Source of the DNA: Druceiella hillmani
Taxonomy: Eukaryota > Arthropoda > Insecta > Lepidoptera > Hepialidae
Length of the DNA: 64,000 bases
NCBI GenBank assembly: GCA_039881145.1
Contig: JAYKKI010000090.1
Coordinates: 6,173,501 to 6,237,500 of the forward strand
Reading direction: 5' to 3'
Shown one piece after another: positions 1-12,589 of the stretch. Made by a program: the position numbers and the translations under genes. Below the pieces are notes generated by a model that did no database searches, was not told the origin of the DNA, and worked only from the letters and a program-made list of their open reading frames with translations. The number at the start of each line of letters is the position of its first letter. Positions within the stretch are counted from its first letter, which is position 1.

Positions 1-535
1 TGTTGCTTTGCAAAATAACTGTACCACTTACTAAGTCAGGGTATAATTATAAGTTTTGGAGATGAACAATGGAACCCCTTAACAGATGTTAGTAAATCAA
101 GAGCAATTAAATATATTTGCTACTAGTAGTCGTTACTTTGGATAATAACTACATAGGTAATCAGGTCAGGGTCTGATGATGAGTTCTGGAGATGAACCAA
201 GGAACTCCTTAATGGATTGTAGTAAATTAAACGTGATTCAAGATATTTGATAAAGGTAGTTATTACTTTGCAAAATGACTACACCATCGACCATGTCAGA
301 GACTGATGATACTCTCTGGAGATGAACAATGGAACTCCTTATCGGATGGTAGTAAATCAACTATGATTCAAGATATTTGCTACTGGTAGTTTTTAATGAG
401 TAAAATGACTGCACCATTGACCAGGTTAATGTTTGATGATGAATTATGCTATTACTCTTTAACGGATGATAGTGATTCAATATATTTGTTATTGGTTAGT
501 TGTTGCTTTAGTTATTACTTTTCGAAATCTGATAT
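1..535. repeat. Diverged tandem repeat, about 130-bp period, ~4 copies
   Basis: A unit containing 'tggagatgaacaatggaac', a 'ggatggtagtaaatcaa'-type block and a 'tatttgctactggtagt'-type block recurs. The 'gatgaac' anchor lies at 61, 191 and 321, which gives a 130-bp period. A more degenerate copy follows to about 535. The left edge is cut by the window start. No coding potential is seen. Confidence 0.8.
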
Positions 536-772
536 TAGACTTCAGATATGCAGAATGGAAATCTTCCATAGCTAACAGCTAACCACTGTTGACTATTACT
601 ATCGCTTTGTTTCTGTGTCTTGTTGATAACTAACTTTAGACGAAGAGGAAATCATCTATATACCAGCTTTTTCCTGTGACTTTTAATAATTATACATTTT
701 TATAAGAAAGAAAATATTTAAATGTTAGTTACAGTGCGATGATTAATATTATTAGTCACTAAAAGTTCTAAA
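536..772. other. AT-rich spacer with nothing recognisable
   Basis: Short unique AT-rich DNA lies between the 130-bp repeat and the inverted-repeat element. No open frame, repeat or motif stands out. Confidence 0.5.
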
Positions 773-1184
773 ATAAAATTTCTTTTAAAAAATCGACTCC
801 AAAAAAGCAGGTACTAAAAAGTAAACAATAATTATCTCAAAATATGTACCTACTTATTCGCAATAAACAGCTAACTTACTTAATTTTGGAGTTGGTGTCA
901 GCACCGCCAATCACCTTAAACAAGTGTAAAATTGTATAACATAAATACGCCCTTTATGAATATATTTCATATTGTGATTGCATTAGATGTTAAAGTTTTA
1001 AATTTCCATTATAAAATAAATTAAATTATAAATTTGTTTAATTCGATCGACAGTGCTGGCATCGACTTCAAAATTAAGTAACTTAGTTGTTTATTGCGAA
1101 TAAATAGGTACATATTTTGAGTTAATTATTTTTTACTTTTTAGTCTCTGCTTTTTTTGGAGTCGGTTTTTAAAAGAAATTTTAT
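773..1184. mobile_element. 412-bp inverted-repeat (MITE/foldback) element
   Basis: Two arms of about 130 bp, roughly 773-903 and 1034-1184, are imperfect reverse complements. The outer end reads 'ataaaatttcttttaaaaa' and on the right strand 'ttttaaaagaaattttat'. Inside this, 'cgactccaaaaaa' pairs with 'ttttttggagtcg', and 'atgtacctacttattcgc' pairs with 'gcgaataaataggtacat'. The centre is about 130 bp of AT-rich DNA without an open frame, so this is a non-autonomous DNA-transposon-like element. The superfamily is not determined; the flanks are too AT-rich to define the target-site duplication. Confidence 0.8.
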
Positions 1185-2977
1185 ATACTCTTTATATATT
1201 TTTGTTACACCATTACATATTTATTTCGCTACTAAATTTTATATCTCGACGGACTAAGCTTACCATAAATAATTTCATTCTTACAACACACACCTCAGGA
1301 AATGAAGCGAAGCCATTTATAAACCCACGCGTTTACCCGATAACCGCAAGGGATGACACTGCTATGATTAACGTTTCATATATTAAATGTATCAAAGAAT
1401 TATTATTAGTGGTGGCTTAAATTTATTTGCAATTTTAGTACAGTAACGTTACTGATTAGCGTAATAATACAGAAGTATTATATTTGTAAGATAGTTGTAT
1501 TTTAAATACATTTCATTAAATTTATGAAATTCGTTGATTTAATCTTCAAAACTTAGCTCAAAATTAGTTGTCATGTTGAATATATCGAAAGGCTATTTAC
1601 GAGTAGTACGCAATTCTTAACTGCTTTAATTTGTTTTAAATTCCATAACTAACTTTTCCGTAACGTCTCTTTAATATATGAATATGTCTTCTATTTTAAT
1701 AATAAAACAAAAATGAATTATTAAAAGAGATGAAATAAAAAGTTCGTGCGCAGAAACCCACAAGTTTAGGAATAAAACTTTCTTGTTGTGGATAATTTAT
1801 TTTTGGCTAATTTAGTTATTCGTATAAAACTTTGTGTAATTTAATGGCTATTATTGTGTGACTAAACTTTACTCACATAAATATTTAATTAAATTCGAAA
1901 GTTATTGATTAATTGAACAAGCGAGCCGCCCCGGCTTTCTATGGGTAGGCAGAAGAAACGCGTCAATGAACAAAAGGCCCTGGAATTTGATTTATACGCG
2001 AGGACTTATACTGATATAACTTTTAAACTATTCATTAGAAAACTATTGTGTGAAAGAAAAAATTCATCTATATAAGTCAAGGAAGATTAATTTATTTAAT
2101 TTGATGTGAATTTTAAACAATAAGCTCTGAAAAATTTCATCAAAAAATTATGTTTTTTTTCAAACAGTAAAATATTTATTACAAATTTTATGTAATATAT
2201 ATTCATATGGTACCTTAATTTTAAAATTTACCGAAGGCTTAATTTTAAAATTTTCCGAGAAAAATCATGTTATCATAAATTGTTTCTATGTGTCTCCAAC
2301 GATTTAAGCATCATAACTTTCGGATAATTTTTTTTTCGATTTCGTAGTCATACATTGGGTCATTTTCAAAAAATATTCAAAAATTGTATACCTAAATTGT
2401 CCTCGTAAATTAATCTATCAAGTAATTAATTAAAGGAATCAGAATTCGTTACGAGAAAATGGCGTACATACAGACAGACACAGTGAGGGACTTTTTTACG
2501 ATTTGTTTTGGTGATATACAAAAATTAAAACTAATGAAGAACGCAACATGTCGCTTGCAGTTTAACTTCAGTAATTGCTTGAATATTACACATAATACGG
2601 AAATTATTCCATAGATCGATAGATGGCGTCACATTTCAATGAAACGCTATAGAATTCTCTCTCAGCATTTGGTCTGTCAATACAAAGAAAGTTTCACTTT
2701 AAAAAGAAATTAAACACCAAATGAAAAACAATGATGGGTCTGCGACTGAGCATTCGTGACCGATTTCTCAAACTGTTAAACTCGGACTTAGTGAAATATA
2801 ACTGACCAGCGTCACCTAACGCAACAAATTTAATGTTACGAGGAATCTGTCAATCATAACTGTCAAAACTTCGGTTATTTTCTTTATCTTTGATTATATG
2901 GCGTTCGTATATTACAATTACTCTAAAATTGAAGGCAGCCTTCAAAAAATAAAGGCGATTAAAAAGAAAAATAAAGC
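1185..2977. other. AT-rich non-coding DNA, no gene seen
   Basis: Long open frames here are short and low-complexity. A local duplication of 'cttaattttaaaatttaccg' occurs near 2213-2262. Nothing else is supportable. Confidence 0.5.
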
Positions 2978-3235
2978 ATGCTGTTTTTCCATAACGGCGC
3001 CGTGTTGCACGAAAACGAAGTCAATTTATATTCACAGATAAAGCTTCGCAACCTTAGCTGTGCCATTTTATATTACAGCTTTGCACCTAGTAATTATTAT
3101 TTATTTTCTCATTTAAAAAAATGCGACCGGCAGACAAACATTTTACTATTTTTGTCTCAAGAAAGAAAGAATATATTTATGAGATTTTGGAATTGTTTGT
3201 CTAAAGAAGATTATGTTTATAAGAGAAAATAAAGT
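2978..3235 (+). pseudogene. Mariner-family transposase fossil, C-terminal part
   Basis: An 84-residue open frame aligns by eye with the last part of a mariner transposase. Residues from 2990 read HNGAVLH, where the family has HDNARPH around the second catalytic Asp. Then comes a degenerate YSPDLAPSDYHLF-type block reading YSFAPSNYYLFSHLKK, in which the third catalytic Asp is replaced by Asn. The end, with the tail motif 'YVYKRK', resembles the family's W-x-x-C-I-x-x-x-G-D-Y-V-E-K ending. Both catalytic Asp positions visible are lost, and the spacing between them is 32 instead of 34 residues. The N-terminal half and the TIRs were not found. This is dead DNA. The assignment rests on motif recall, not on a search. 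Confidence 0.62.
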
Positions 3236-4139
3236 TTTTACTATATTCAGACCACAATGCCATTATTCTACGAATTTTTACAAGGTTTCAAATCTTTGTT
3301 TTTTTTCTCATAGTTTAAAAATAAAGTTGTGTTATATTTCAATTTTTCTATAATATAGATTATATTTCTATATTATATTCTTTTTATCTAGATAGATATA
3401 TTTTTAAGCTAGATTTTTTTCTCAAACCGAATATGCTGAATCTTAGGTTGCTCTTGAATATTTATCATAATTTTCTTATTGAATAATTCGGAAAACGTGA
3501 CTTACTCACCTGTGCGATTGAACGGCGCACCTTCTGCAACAAACAAGAGTAACGTTAAGATTGTAACGTAGTTTAGTTTGAAATTTTCAGTAATGTAATG
3601 CTATCATTTATCACATTTATACTTATTACTCGTAGGTAAAAATAAGAAATGTTTTATTTAGGAGATTAATATCGTCAACTAAATAATTTTATGACCCGTG
3701 CAGCCCTAGCTTTTGACAAGGGAAATTACTCGACATTATGTTATATATTTTTTATTATTTGACTAAAATTTATAAATTGATGAAAATCATGTTGTGAATG
3801 TAGGAGCCAAACATTGAAAACAAATATTTATTTATCAGCAACAAAATAAAAAAAATTATTTAAAGATATTTCCTAGAATATTATACTTATGTAGATATAT
3901 ACCATAGTAGGTAAACATGTTTGTGAAACAAGTTTCTGGGATTACTTCGTATTATTTATGTAATTTTTTGAAAATAGTCAGTTGCTAGAAACAATAGTGT
4001 CGTTAGGTGCTGTGTGTATTCCCATAAAGCGAAAATTTGTTACCGAACTAATAAAGTTTAAGTCGGAACGAAAAAAACGATCTGGAGACACTGCTACTTA
4101 TTTTTATGATCACCAAAATCAAATGTTTCACTGTTTTTA
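3236..4139. other. AT-rich non-coding DNA, no gene seen
   Basis: There is no coding signal. Short poly-T and poly-A runs are present, with no structured repeat. Confidence 0.5.
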
Positions 4140-4400
4140 GAAATGTCACGTGTCTCTTTGTTATTCTGTCTGTCTTTTACAATTTATTATTTTAGCAACT
4201 GCTTGATGTAGAAACTTGAAATTTGGGAAAATTAAATCGTACATTGCATTAGAGAGGCAAATAAGGTAGTCGACAATTTTTCGTATGGGGTATCATTTGA
4301 TAGGACTAGTTGCAAAGAAGTTAAAGAAATATCTGCAGATTTTCAGGATTTTAAGTCGAGTAATCTCAGAGATATGCACCAAAATATGCAAAAAGAAAGT
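4140..4400. repeat. Decayed dispersed repeat ('ctgtctgtctt…ttgaaatttggg' type)
   Basis: The blocks 'ttattctgtctgtctttta' and 'gtagaaacttgaaatttggg' have the order and wording of a dispersed repeat that also occurs near 23130 and 56475 in this window. The copy is strongly diverged and its borders are uncertain. Confidence 0.4.
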
Positions 4401-4650
4401 ATGTTCCTCCATTTACCTTAATACCGAAACTACCGAACCAAGAATAATTAAAGACTACTAGACTTGGTAGAATCTGATTAGGAGATTACAGGAAGGCTAT
4501 AGCAATTATCCTGGGTTTTATCGTTTTTTGAGAAATTTATTATATTTTTATGTGAGTAAAAGATATGCCAGGTGTATCAATAAGATAAAAATTATTTAAA
4601 TATTTGTAACTAGTTAAATGGCCAAAGTAACCTTAAATATTTAACCTTTT

Positions 4651-4655
4651 ATATG

Positions 4656-4716
<61 letters not shown>
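4651..4716. repeat. (TA)n microsatellite
   Basis: About 66 bp of alternating TA with a few g/c interruptions at its left end. Confidence 0.95.
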
Positions 4717-4718
<2 letters not shown>

Positions 4719-4957
4719 ACGCCTCAACTTATTTTAATTATTTTACACAAAGGTTTTTTTGTGTAATAATTCGCATTTAATTCATTTAATAAATTAAATT
4801 TGCTTCCATTTTTTCCATCGTGGGTTTATTAACTATTACACGTTTATAGTATATATAGTTACATATAGTCTTGAATTCTAGATCATTTGTTTGTTAATAT
4901 CATTGTCACTACTCTGAATACTTTAATACATACTTTTTATGTACATATGTAATTTTA

Positions 4958-5490
4958 CACTTGCCACAATCGGTTAATAATCCCCCTATTCTCTTAAGTT
5001 AATTATTGTTACATACATTTCCCACTGCCACTATCGGTTAATAATCCCCATATTCTCTTAAGTTAATCATTGTTACATACATTTCCTCCTTGCCACAATC
5101 GGTTAATAATACCCCTATTCTCTTAAGTTAATCATTGTCACATACATTTCCTACTTGCCACTATTGGTTAATAATCCCCCTATTCACTTAAGTTAATCAT
5201 TGTTACATACATTTCCTACTTGCCACTATCGGTTAATAATCCCTCTATTCTCTAGTTTATCATTGTTACATACATTTCTTACTAGTCACAATCGATTAAC
5301 AACCCCTCTATTCTCTAAGTTAATCATTGTTACATACATTTCTTACTAGTCACAATCGGTTAACAACCCCTCTATTCTCTAAGTTAATCATTGTTACATA
5401 CATTTTCTACTTGATACAATCGGTTAATAATCCCTCTATTCTCTTAAGTTTAATTATTGTATTTTCTACTTGCTACAATCGAGTAGTTGC
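4958..5490. repeat. Tandem repeat, 62-65 bp period, ~9 copies
   Basis: The unit contains 'cacaatcggttaataatccc', then 'ctattctcttaagttaatca' and 'ttgttacatacatttc'. The 'cggttaa' anchor or its variants lie at 4971, 5035, 5100, 5165, 5230, 5293, 5357 and 5421, and a degraded copy starts near 5479. Copies are well conserved, which suggests recent amplification. Confidence 0.93.
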
Positions 5491-5663
5491 TCCCTAGTGA
5501 CTATCCGCTGTCGGCTCAGTCGATCTATTTCTTAGTAATACTCGTATATGTTTATAAAGTAAGGACGAGAATTTAATTTTATAAGGACCGTATAAATATT
5601 CCACACGGGTCGTAAACCGCTTTGAATAGGTAATAGGTTCAGGTGCGGTATTCAATAATATTT

Positions 5664-6030
5664 ATACAGCCAGTATTATTTCTTCAATTTGCTTCGTTTT
5701 CACTGTTATTGTCAGTGTAACTTTCACTGTTATTTTGTTATATGTGACATGTCGCTATTTAAAATTTAATATCAGTATTCTCTAAACTGGTTTAACAAGA
5801 TTTATGATCGGATTCTTGCGGTTCTGCTAGTGCGGACCATTTACTTTTGAGTGATAGTGAGGCATTTTTCTATGATAATCGTAGTATTATTATTTCAATT
5901 TGCTTCATTTTCACTGGTATTGTCACGGTAACATTCAGTGTTATTTTATTATATGATATGTTGTTTGACTCTTTCAGTTTCTTCTGAACTGATTAAATAA
6001 TATTTATGATCAGATTTGATATTAGCTAGC
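5664..6030. repeat. Two diverged direct repeats, ~210 bp apart
   Basis: 'caatttgcttcgttttcact' near 5680 recurs as 'caatttgcttcattttcact' near 5895. Each is followed by a 'gttattttgttatatg'-like and a 'tttatgatcagatt'-like block. The minus-strand open frame at 5949-6152 overlaps this repeat and matches no family I know. Confidence 0.6.
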
Positions 6031-6169
6031 AGATTTATCATTTTTAACACGATATTATTAGTTTGACCTGTAACTAAGATATTAGACATTGCAAGCAAAT
6101 CCTTCAACTTTTCACCCACTTCTATTTGTCGTATCGATTTAAAATTTCGCAATTCTGATGTTATGGTAC

Positions 6170-6545
6170 TATTTAGCTGATATGATGATGGAGGAGGAAA
6201 GTGGTTATAGGGTCTTCTTAATGGCTAACGATCCTTCTATGACTAACGGTAAACCTGTCGAGTTTGGACTCGTTTGACTTGTCTCAAAGAGAACTTTGAT
6301 TGTGTATTATAATCGGAAGGATCGATGATAGAGAATCCAGGTCGTCATGGGAACTTTTCAATGGCTAACAGTAAAACCATCGAGTTTAAACTAGTTTGAT
6401 TTATCTCAAACAACCCTTTGGTTACATATTGTAACCAGAAGCACCTGATAATGTAGGCGGTAAGTGGTTATGGAAACTTTCCAATAATGAACCGTAAATT
6501 CATGGAGTTTAATTTTATTTCACTTTTCACAATAGGTCCTTTGGT
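6170..6545. repeat. Three diverged tandem repeats, ~130 bp
   Basis: Blocks of the type 'gtggttatagggtcttcttaatggctaac' (only partly conserved) and 'gagtttaaactagtttgattt' recur three times. The structure resembles the repeat at 1-535 in period, but the sequence is different. Confidence 0.6.
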
Positions 6546-7287
6546 CATAAAATCATGTTTTTAGTTTTTTTAAACTATACATTTTCTTGTTTCTTTATTT
6601 GTTAACATCTTATTATAACAAAATTAAAAACTAACGAAGTTAATAATCAGATGATACTGTATTATTTTAACATTTAAAAATAAACAAGAAAGAAATATTT
6701 TACTTTTAAGTTTTCGGATCATTAAATATAAAATATTTCTTTCTTGTACACTGTTTCTCATTTTCATTATTTTATTTGCAGTGTAAACAGTACAGGTAAT
6801 CAAAAACTTAACAAAATTCATATTTCTCACTAGCACTTGCCATCAGTTTTATTGTATTATATAAACACTACAGCAAGTTTCTATGGAAAATTAGACACAA
6901 TTCCATTCTTTGCGCAAAACAAATAATTTTACATTTAAAGCATATTACTGTACATACGATGTACACTAATTTTCCCACACGGGGAATAGCTGATACATTA
7001 GCTGGCACTGTCTTTTGCATAATAGTTTATACATTAGTTGGCACTATCTTTAGCATAAAGTAAAGCCAGTGCAAATAAAGACAGTAAAAGACAGATCGAT
7101 ATATTATTTTTTCAATGTTCGGTATTTTGTTTTTTTTAAACTCCAAAAACACATCAGTGAATTCTTCGTCTAAATTGTTTAGCAGATTGTTTGCCGTGCA
7201 CGTATAAAATGGCGCACGAATGATCAGAAAAACGGATAATCAATTTAGGAATGGTTTACCTTTTGTTCTACAACATTGTTCTTCCCC
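6546..7287. other. AT-rich DNA with one 19-bp perfect inverted repeat
   Basis: 'acaagaaagaaatatttta' at 6684-6702 is exactly complementary to 6729-6747, with a 26-nt loop. A short tandem duplication of 'gatacattagctggcact'-like sequence lies at about 6990-7060. No gene is seen. Confidence 0.7.
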
Positions 7288-7420
7288 TATTTTAGGGGTT
7301 CCGTAGCCAGATGGCCAAACACACTTATAGTTTCGTCATATTCGTCAGTCTATCTGTCCATCCCTGTCTTTCACACTCTTATAGCTTCTACAATTTTAGA
7401 GATACGTGCACACAATTTTT
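7288..7420 (+). repeat. Lepidopteran-type dispersed repeat, family B fragment
   Basis: 'ttaggggttccgtagccaga' is followed by 'tttcgtcatattcgtcagtc' and 'tgtccat…tttcacactc'. This order (ttccgta, then 'tttcg-cat', then 'gtctgtct'-like) recurs at 38672-38880 and, reversed, at 56215-56470. Similar repeats are very common in moth and butterfly genomes; this is from memory and not searched. Confidence 0.6.
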
Positions 7421-8864
7421 TATTTTACCATATTTTTATTGTATAGAAATCACAATAAAAGTATGATAAAATAACATAAAACTATTTTTGCGTGCAACCC
7501 ATTGAGTGGGTTATCTTCGGCATAATTTTTTACATTCTTGACATAGGACATACACTGCAAAAAATAACATTTTCGATCGCATTTTAAACGACATGACATC
7601 CCACTCAATGGGGTTCGCGAAACCCTATCGAGTGAGACGGTTCGCAATAAAAATATTGATCATCTCCAAGTTTGATGTATGGGGAGATAATTTCAAATAT
7701 TTTCCACAAAAAAGGAAATAATAAACTTCTTCTCTCTCAATCTCACGATATGGAAACTAGCATACAGGTGATGCGTACAAAAATATAACAGATGTCACCA
7801 ATTTTTTCCGACTTACTGTTTGAAAATTGTAATCCATTAATTTAAATTTATATACATTTATTTTAAATTGCAATTTGATTTATTTAAAAACTTTGTTGCC
7901 ATTATATTATAATTCTCTATTCAGTCACAAACTTATTTATCATCATCATCATCATCATCATCATCATATATATTAATACGCTAAGGTTAAGATGTTACTC
8001 TCCCTTTTTAGAAAAAACCTCACAACTAATCCACATAAATTATATATCATTTTATAGATAATTGCTTGCTCTACCGGCATCCACAACTAAAAAATGTATT
8101 ATTGCTATTGTTTTTGCAAATTAATTAATTATTAAAATTATATACACAAAACAGCAATGCTGCCATCTAACGGCTCAACGTCAATATGATTGACGGTCGG
8201 TAAAATTTTTGTTTAATTTCAAATCCACTCACGTATAAATAAAGTGGCGCTTCAGCTCAATGCTTTTGATACTTGCGCCTCTATATGTCAATTTTAGTAA
8301 AATATTTGTTTGATCTGTCATCTGAGCTTCATAATGGAATAAATAATGCGAAGACTTCGCACGGATCACGCTAGTAGTTATTATAACAAGTTTATCAAAA
8401 ATCTTATTGTATTCAACGTCATTGTCTTAGGTTTATTTCCAGTTAAGTAGGCGTCCTAAAAAATATCTTTAATTTGCAATTTCGTCGATCGATAAATTAA
8501 CGCCACTCGGTGCCTTCTTCAAAAAGTCAAAAGTACGTGGACATGAAGAGAATTTTAACAAGATGGCCTAATTAAAATTATTATTTCGGGGGCAACGCGT
8601 AAAGCAATTACATTAAACAACAGAGACAAAATTAATATTAAACAACGGTCTTTTTTTGACGAGTTCGCCTACCTGATGTTTGTTTTTTTTGCCCGCTTAT
8701 AAAACCTTTTTATATTTTTCTCATCATTTTTAAAATTATAAATTATTAACTTTTGTGTTGTCTACTTCAAAGTTTCGAAATAATATTAAAAATAATAATA
8801 ATTGAAATTCATGTAAATCAGCGGATAATATTAGTCAATGTTTGTCAATTTTTCATATATCGTT
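7421..8864. other. AT-rich non-coding DNA
   Basis: The minus-strand frame at 7450-7647 has no recognisable domain. A run of 'atc' triplets is at 7940-7968. The block around 8340-8375 (ending 'cacgctagta') looks like the end of a dispersed lepidopteran-type repeat. No gene is supported. Confidence 0.5.
7940..7968. repeat. (ATC)n microsatellite
   Basis: A run of about nine ATC/CAT triplets. Confidence 0.95.
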
Positions 8865-8915
8865 GTTAGGTTAGGTAAGGTTAGGTTAGGTTAGGTTAGG
8901 TTAGGTTATGTTAGG
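8865..8915. repeat. Interstitial telomere-like (TTAGG)n tract
   Basis: About nine units of ggtta, with one 'gtaag' and one 'ttatg' variant, sit in unique AT-rich DNA. TTAGG is the established telomere repeat of most insects, including Lepidoptera. A tract this short, far from any other telomeric sequence, is more likely an internal insertion or break-repair scar than a chromosome end. Confidence 0.85.
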
Positions 8916-10439
8916 TGTCAACATATGTTGACATATTTGTTTTTTTTACAAACAGAAAATGGACATTTGAATTCTACCGAATAAACCTATTACTTCTTCA
9001 TTATCTTTAATGTACACCGCAAACGAGTTTCAAGTACACGTCTCTAAATAGGATCATCGTTTAGTGACGTAACATATTCCTTATATTTACTGTAATTGTT
9101 TCAGGGTAATAATAGTGATGTAATTGTTTGTAAGCTTTAAGGATTTAATATAAAAATAAAATGATTCCAACTAGTATTATAAGATTACAACATTCTGAAT
9201 TATATTTTTATTACAGAATTAAATTTAATTTATAATGATTTTTCTTATTACAAAATAACTTATGTTGAGTTTAATGCTGAACGTTAGAGTAATTTACGCT
9301 TATTTCCCATAAATTTATTGCGTCAGTAAAGATCGCAGGCTTATAACTAGAAGTAGATATCAGTATTGGTAACGGGAGCTATATCTTATACAAGCCGTCA
9401 GAAGACCAATTTACGGAATGTAGAGATCGGCGCTTTACTAGAAATTTCTAGCGATTTAGTTGTGTGTAGGATACAATTTGAAAAAATTAATAAAATTGTG
9501 TAGAAAACTACTTAAGATATAAATGTAAAAATGAGAAATTTTCATAGCTTTTAAAATAATTTGGATAAATTAATTTTCATCTGAATTTAACTATTATCAA
9601 TATCTGGGTTTAGAAAGCTCGTATACGTTCAAAACGGAGACCATATATTTAAAACATCTACAGATAAATACTACAGATAATTTGTTAGTTTATTTTTACT
9701 AACAAAAAAATGTATGATACAAGGCAGACAGTATTAGGCATTTCCATCCCTTAACTATATTATAAGAGGCAGTAATGTGGAGCACGTTAAAGGATTAGAG
9801 GGGTTGACATTGCTTCAGTTTTACTATGTATATAACTTTTCATTTATAATATAAATCAGCCGTCCATGAATGTGACAAGCCCAACAATGTACACAAAAAT
9901 ATACTTTATAAGTTTATGTACCAAATGTTTGTATTAAAGAATAGTTAATAGTTCATTAATTAATAAGAATTCGGAGCAAGATAACCTTCACAAGCTCTAT
10001 TCGAACGTCATTGATTTGACAGCTGTAATATATTAGTGTGTTCACTGGACTGCAAGGCGTTCCGTCAGCTGAGCAAGAGTACTGAACTCAACTTGATTAG
10101 AAAAGCAGGTAACCGTCAGTATGACGTGTAATGAAAATTGACGTTATATCTTGGAGTTATTCCATTTTTGTTAATTTTGGATTATATTTACGCATCAAAG
10201 AAAAAGTGGAGGCCACTCATTTATATTAAAAGCTTTCAGGAGACTTTAGGAGTTACAACAGTTGTTAAGTTCACTTCGAATAACTGGATAACTAAAAGCT
10301 AACGAAGGTAATACGATGAAAATGGGTTTCAAAATTTGGAATGACTGAAATGTTTATACATCACTGAATACAATGTATTACTTCTAACTTTTCTTAACAA
10401 AGATGTGAAAATAAAGTTAGCGACATGGACATTTTTATT
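8916..10439. other. AT-rich non-coding DNA, no gene seen
   Basis: No long open frame, tandem structure or family motif was found. Confidence 0.5.
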
Positions 10440-10640
10440 TAGATTTTAGATAGAAAACCTAAAATAGCTAACCGTAAGCAATTATTATATACCGCAGTTA
10501 TGGTCAAAAAATGGTTTTTGGAAAATAGCTAACCGTAAGCAATTATCATATAATGCAGATATGGTCAAAAAATGATTCTTGGAAAATAACTAACCGTAAG
10601 CAATTATTATATAACGCACTTAAGGCCAAAAAGAAAACAT
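10440..10640. repeat. Tandem repeat, ~60 bp, 3 copies
   Basis: 'tagctaaccgtaagcaatta', followed by 'tatggtcaaaaaatg', recurs three times with few changes. Confidence 0.85.
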
Positions 10641-11109
10641 GGTGTTTGGTAAACCTAGCACGGGTAGCCCATAAAATATAATTTTATATAGCAATCTTCT
10701 CTTCCTCGCGTAAGGTATGCTGTTAGTTTGAAACTGCTCATTTTGTAATCTGCCTGCTTACTGCAGAGGTATTTGCTTTTTCTTATCTGATAAACCATAG
10801 TTTGACAGTATAAGTCGATAAATAGTGTACAAAATTACGACAAATATTAAAAATTTATCGAGTTATAAAAATTTAAACGCAACTTTTAGGTGAAGATGGC
10901 AATACCGTGACGTCATTTTAAATGACGCTCATTCTATTCTTCGAAAGTAAATGAGGCAGGGAAATATCCCTATTCTGTTATCCCTATATGTCCTAACATT
11001 AATTTAAAAGTTTATAACTATCTTATTTTTTAAATAATTTTATAATTTTTTTTAATCCCGGTTTTAAATCAAGTTCTGTTTTTATGACATTTCATGAAAA
11101 ATAACACAT

Positions 11110-11300
11110 TTAGGAGTAGTCAACTATAGTAGCAAAATGCAGGTAAATGCATCACTGAATACTTTGTCAATTATAGGAGTCGACTATAGGAGTAATCAAC
11201 TATAGTAGCCTAATACCGGTAAATACGTCACTAAATATTTCGTCAACCATAGGAGTCAACTATAGTAGCCAAATACCGGTAAATGCATCACTGAATACTT
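11110..11300. repeat. Tandem repeat, 3 copies
   Basis: 'agtcaactatagtagc' plus 'ggtaaatgcatcactgaata' recurs three times, with unequal spacing of about 45-80 bp. Confidence 0.8.
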
Positions 11301-12589
11301 TACGTTTAATATAACTTATTAATATTTCACTCTCGTGATTTATTCGCTAGTTCGTTTCTTTATAAACGCCATTGATTATGCGGATATTATAAAAATTTAA
11401 ATGCGATTCTCATGTCACTTTGTTGATCAATATTAATTATTGTTTTTTTATTTATCTAATTCATTTTGATACTTTTTTCTATTCTTCTTTATTATCAATG
11501 TTTGATTACCATTATTTGTCGATTATCTTTTTGCTGTTATTTAAAATAACACGTCATCATTTTTCTCAATTTATTTGCATTTCTACAATTTTATTTCGGT
11601 AATTAAATTCAGGTTTGAAAATATTCGAATTATATGCATTTTTCTCAACATACGGTAAACAAATAAATAATTTCAACTGCTAAGTTATAAATAATTACGT
11701 ATCATATTTGATAAATGATTTTACAATGAAGAAATAAACATAACTTTTTTTTATCGTGTTTAGCTTATTTGCTTCTGGTTTACCTATTTATTATTAAATA
11801 TAAAATGGTTTAATTATTTATTATTATTCTGAAATATATGAATTCAGCAGTCTCAGAGAGGGTATCAGGGTATCTCAGAGAGGGTATCTATGACTACCTT
11901 ACGTGAAATTTTGAAGTATAGTTACTTGTTAAAATGTTTACTCGTTTTGAATTCCCCATTTTAATCGGTACTCCACAGAGCACATGAAAACAATTTACTT
12001 TTTAACTTAATTCGCGTGTCTGTTATATTTTCATTAACATTTTTTTAAGTGTTAAGATATGTGAATATATTTTAACATTCTTTCTTACTATCTCAAATTT
12101 CAAGTTTCTACGTTGAACCGTTTTTCGAAAAAAAAAACGATTGTAACCTACGGATGGTGGGACACGTAAATGATCTTAAATGGGTTGATATTTTCTCCTT
12201 CTGATAAAAATGAAATACTTTGAAACAGTTTATTAAAACTACAACGTTGTACAAACTTACTAACTGGCATAACTAATGAAAACAAATGATGAAAAACGCG
12301 ATTTTTTCACTTGCTGTTTAAATCCAGAATAAATAATAATAAAATTAATCCAGAATATATTCTTGCGTGAAGACACTAAAATAATTGAAATAAGAAAAAA
12401 ATATCTAACTCAATTACGCATTAAACTAAAACTTGAATTTGTAGCACAACATATTTCTTCTTTAATAACATAGCAAGCTATGCAATATAAAAAATCCTTA
12501 AAACAATTCTATTTCTGTTGGGCAACTTAGAAGACCATCAAAATTTCACAAAATTGTTTTAAATATTTTGACAAATACTGAGCAAGGCA
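11301..12589. other. AT-rich non-coding DNA
   Basis: The 60-residue frame at 11420-11602 is hydrophobic because of T-rich composition, and no homology was recognised. A short direct repeat 'tctcagagagggtatc' lies near 11855-11887. Confidence 0.5.

Noticed and set aside
8865..8915. A true chromosome end
   Set aside because: Only about 50 bp, with unique DNA on both sides.
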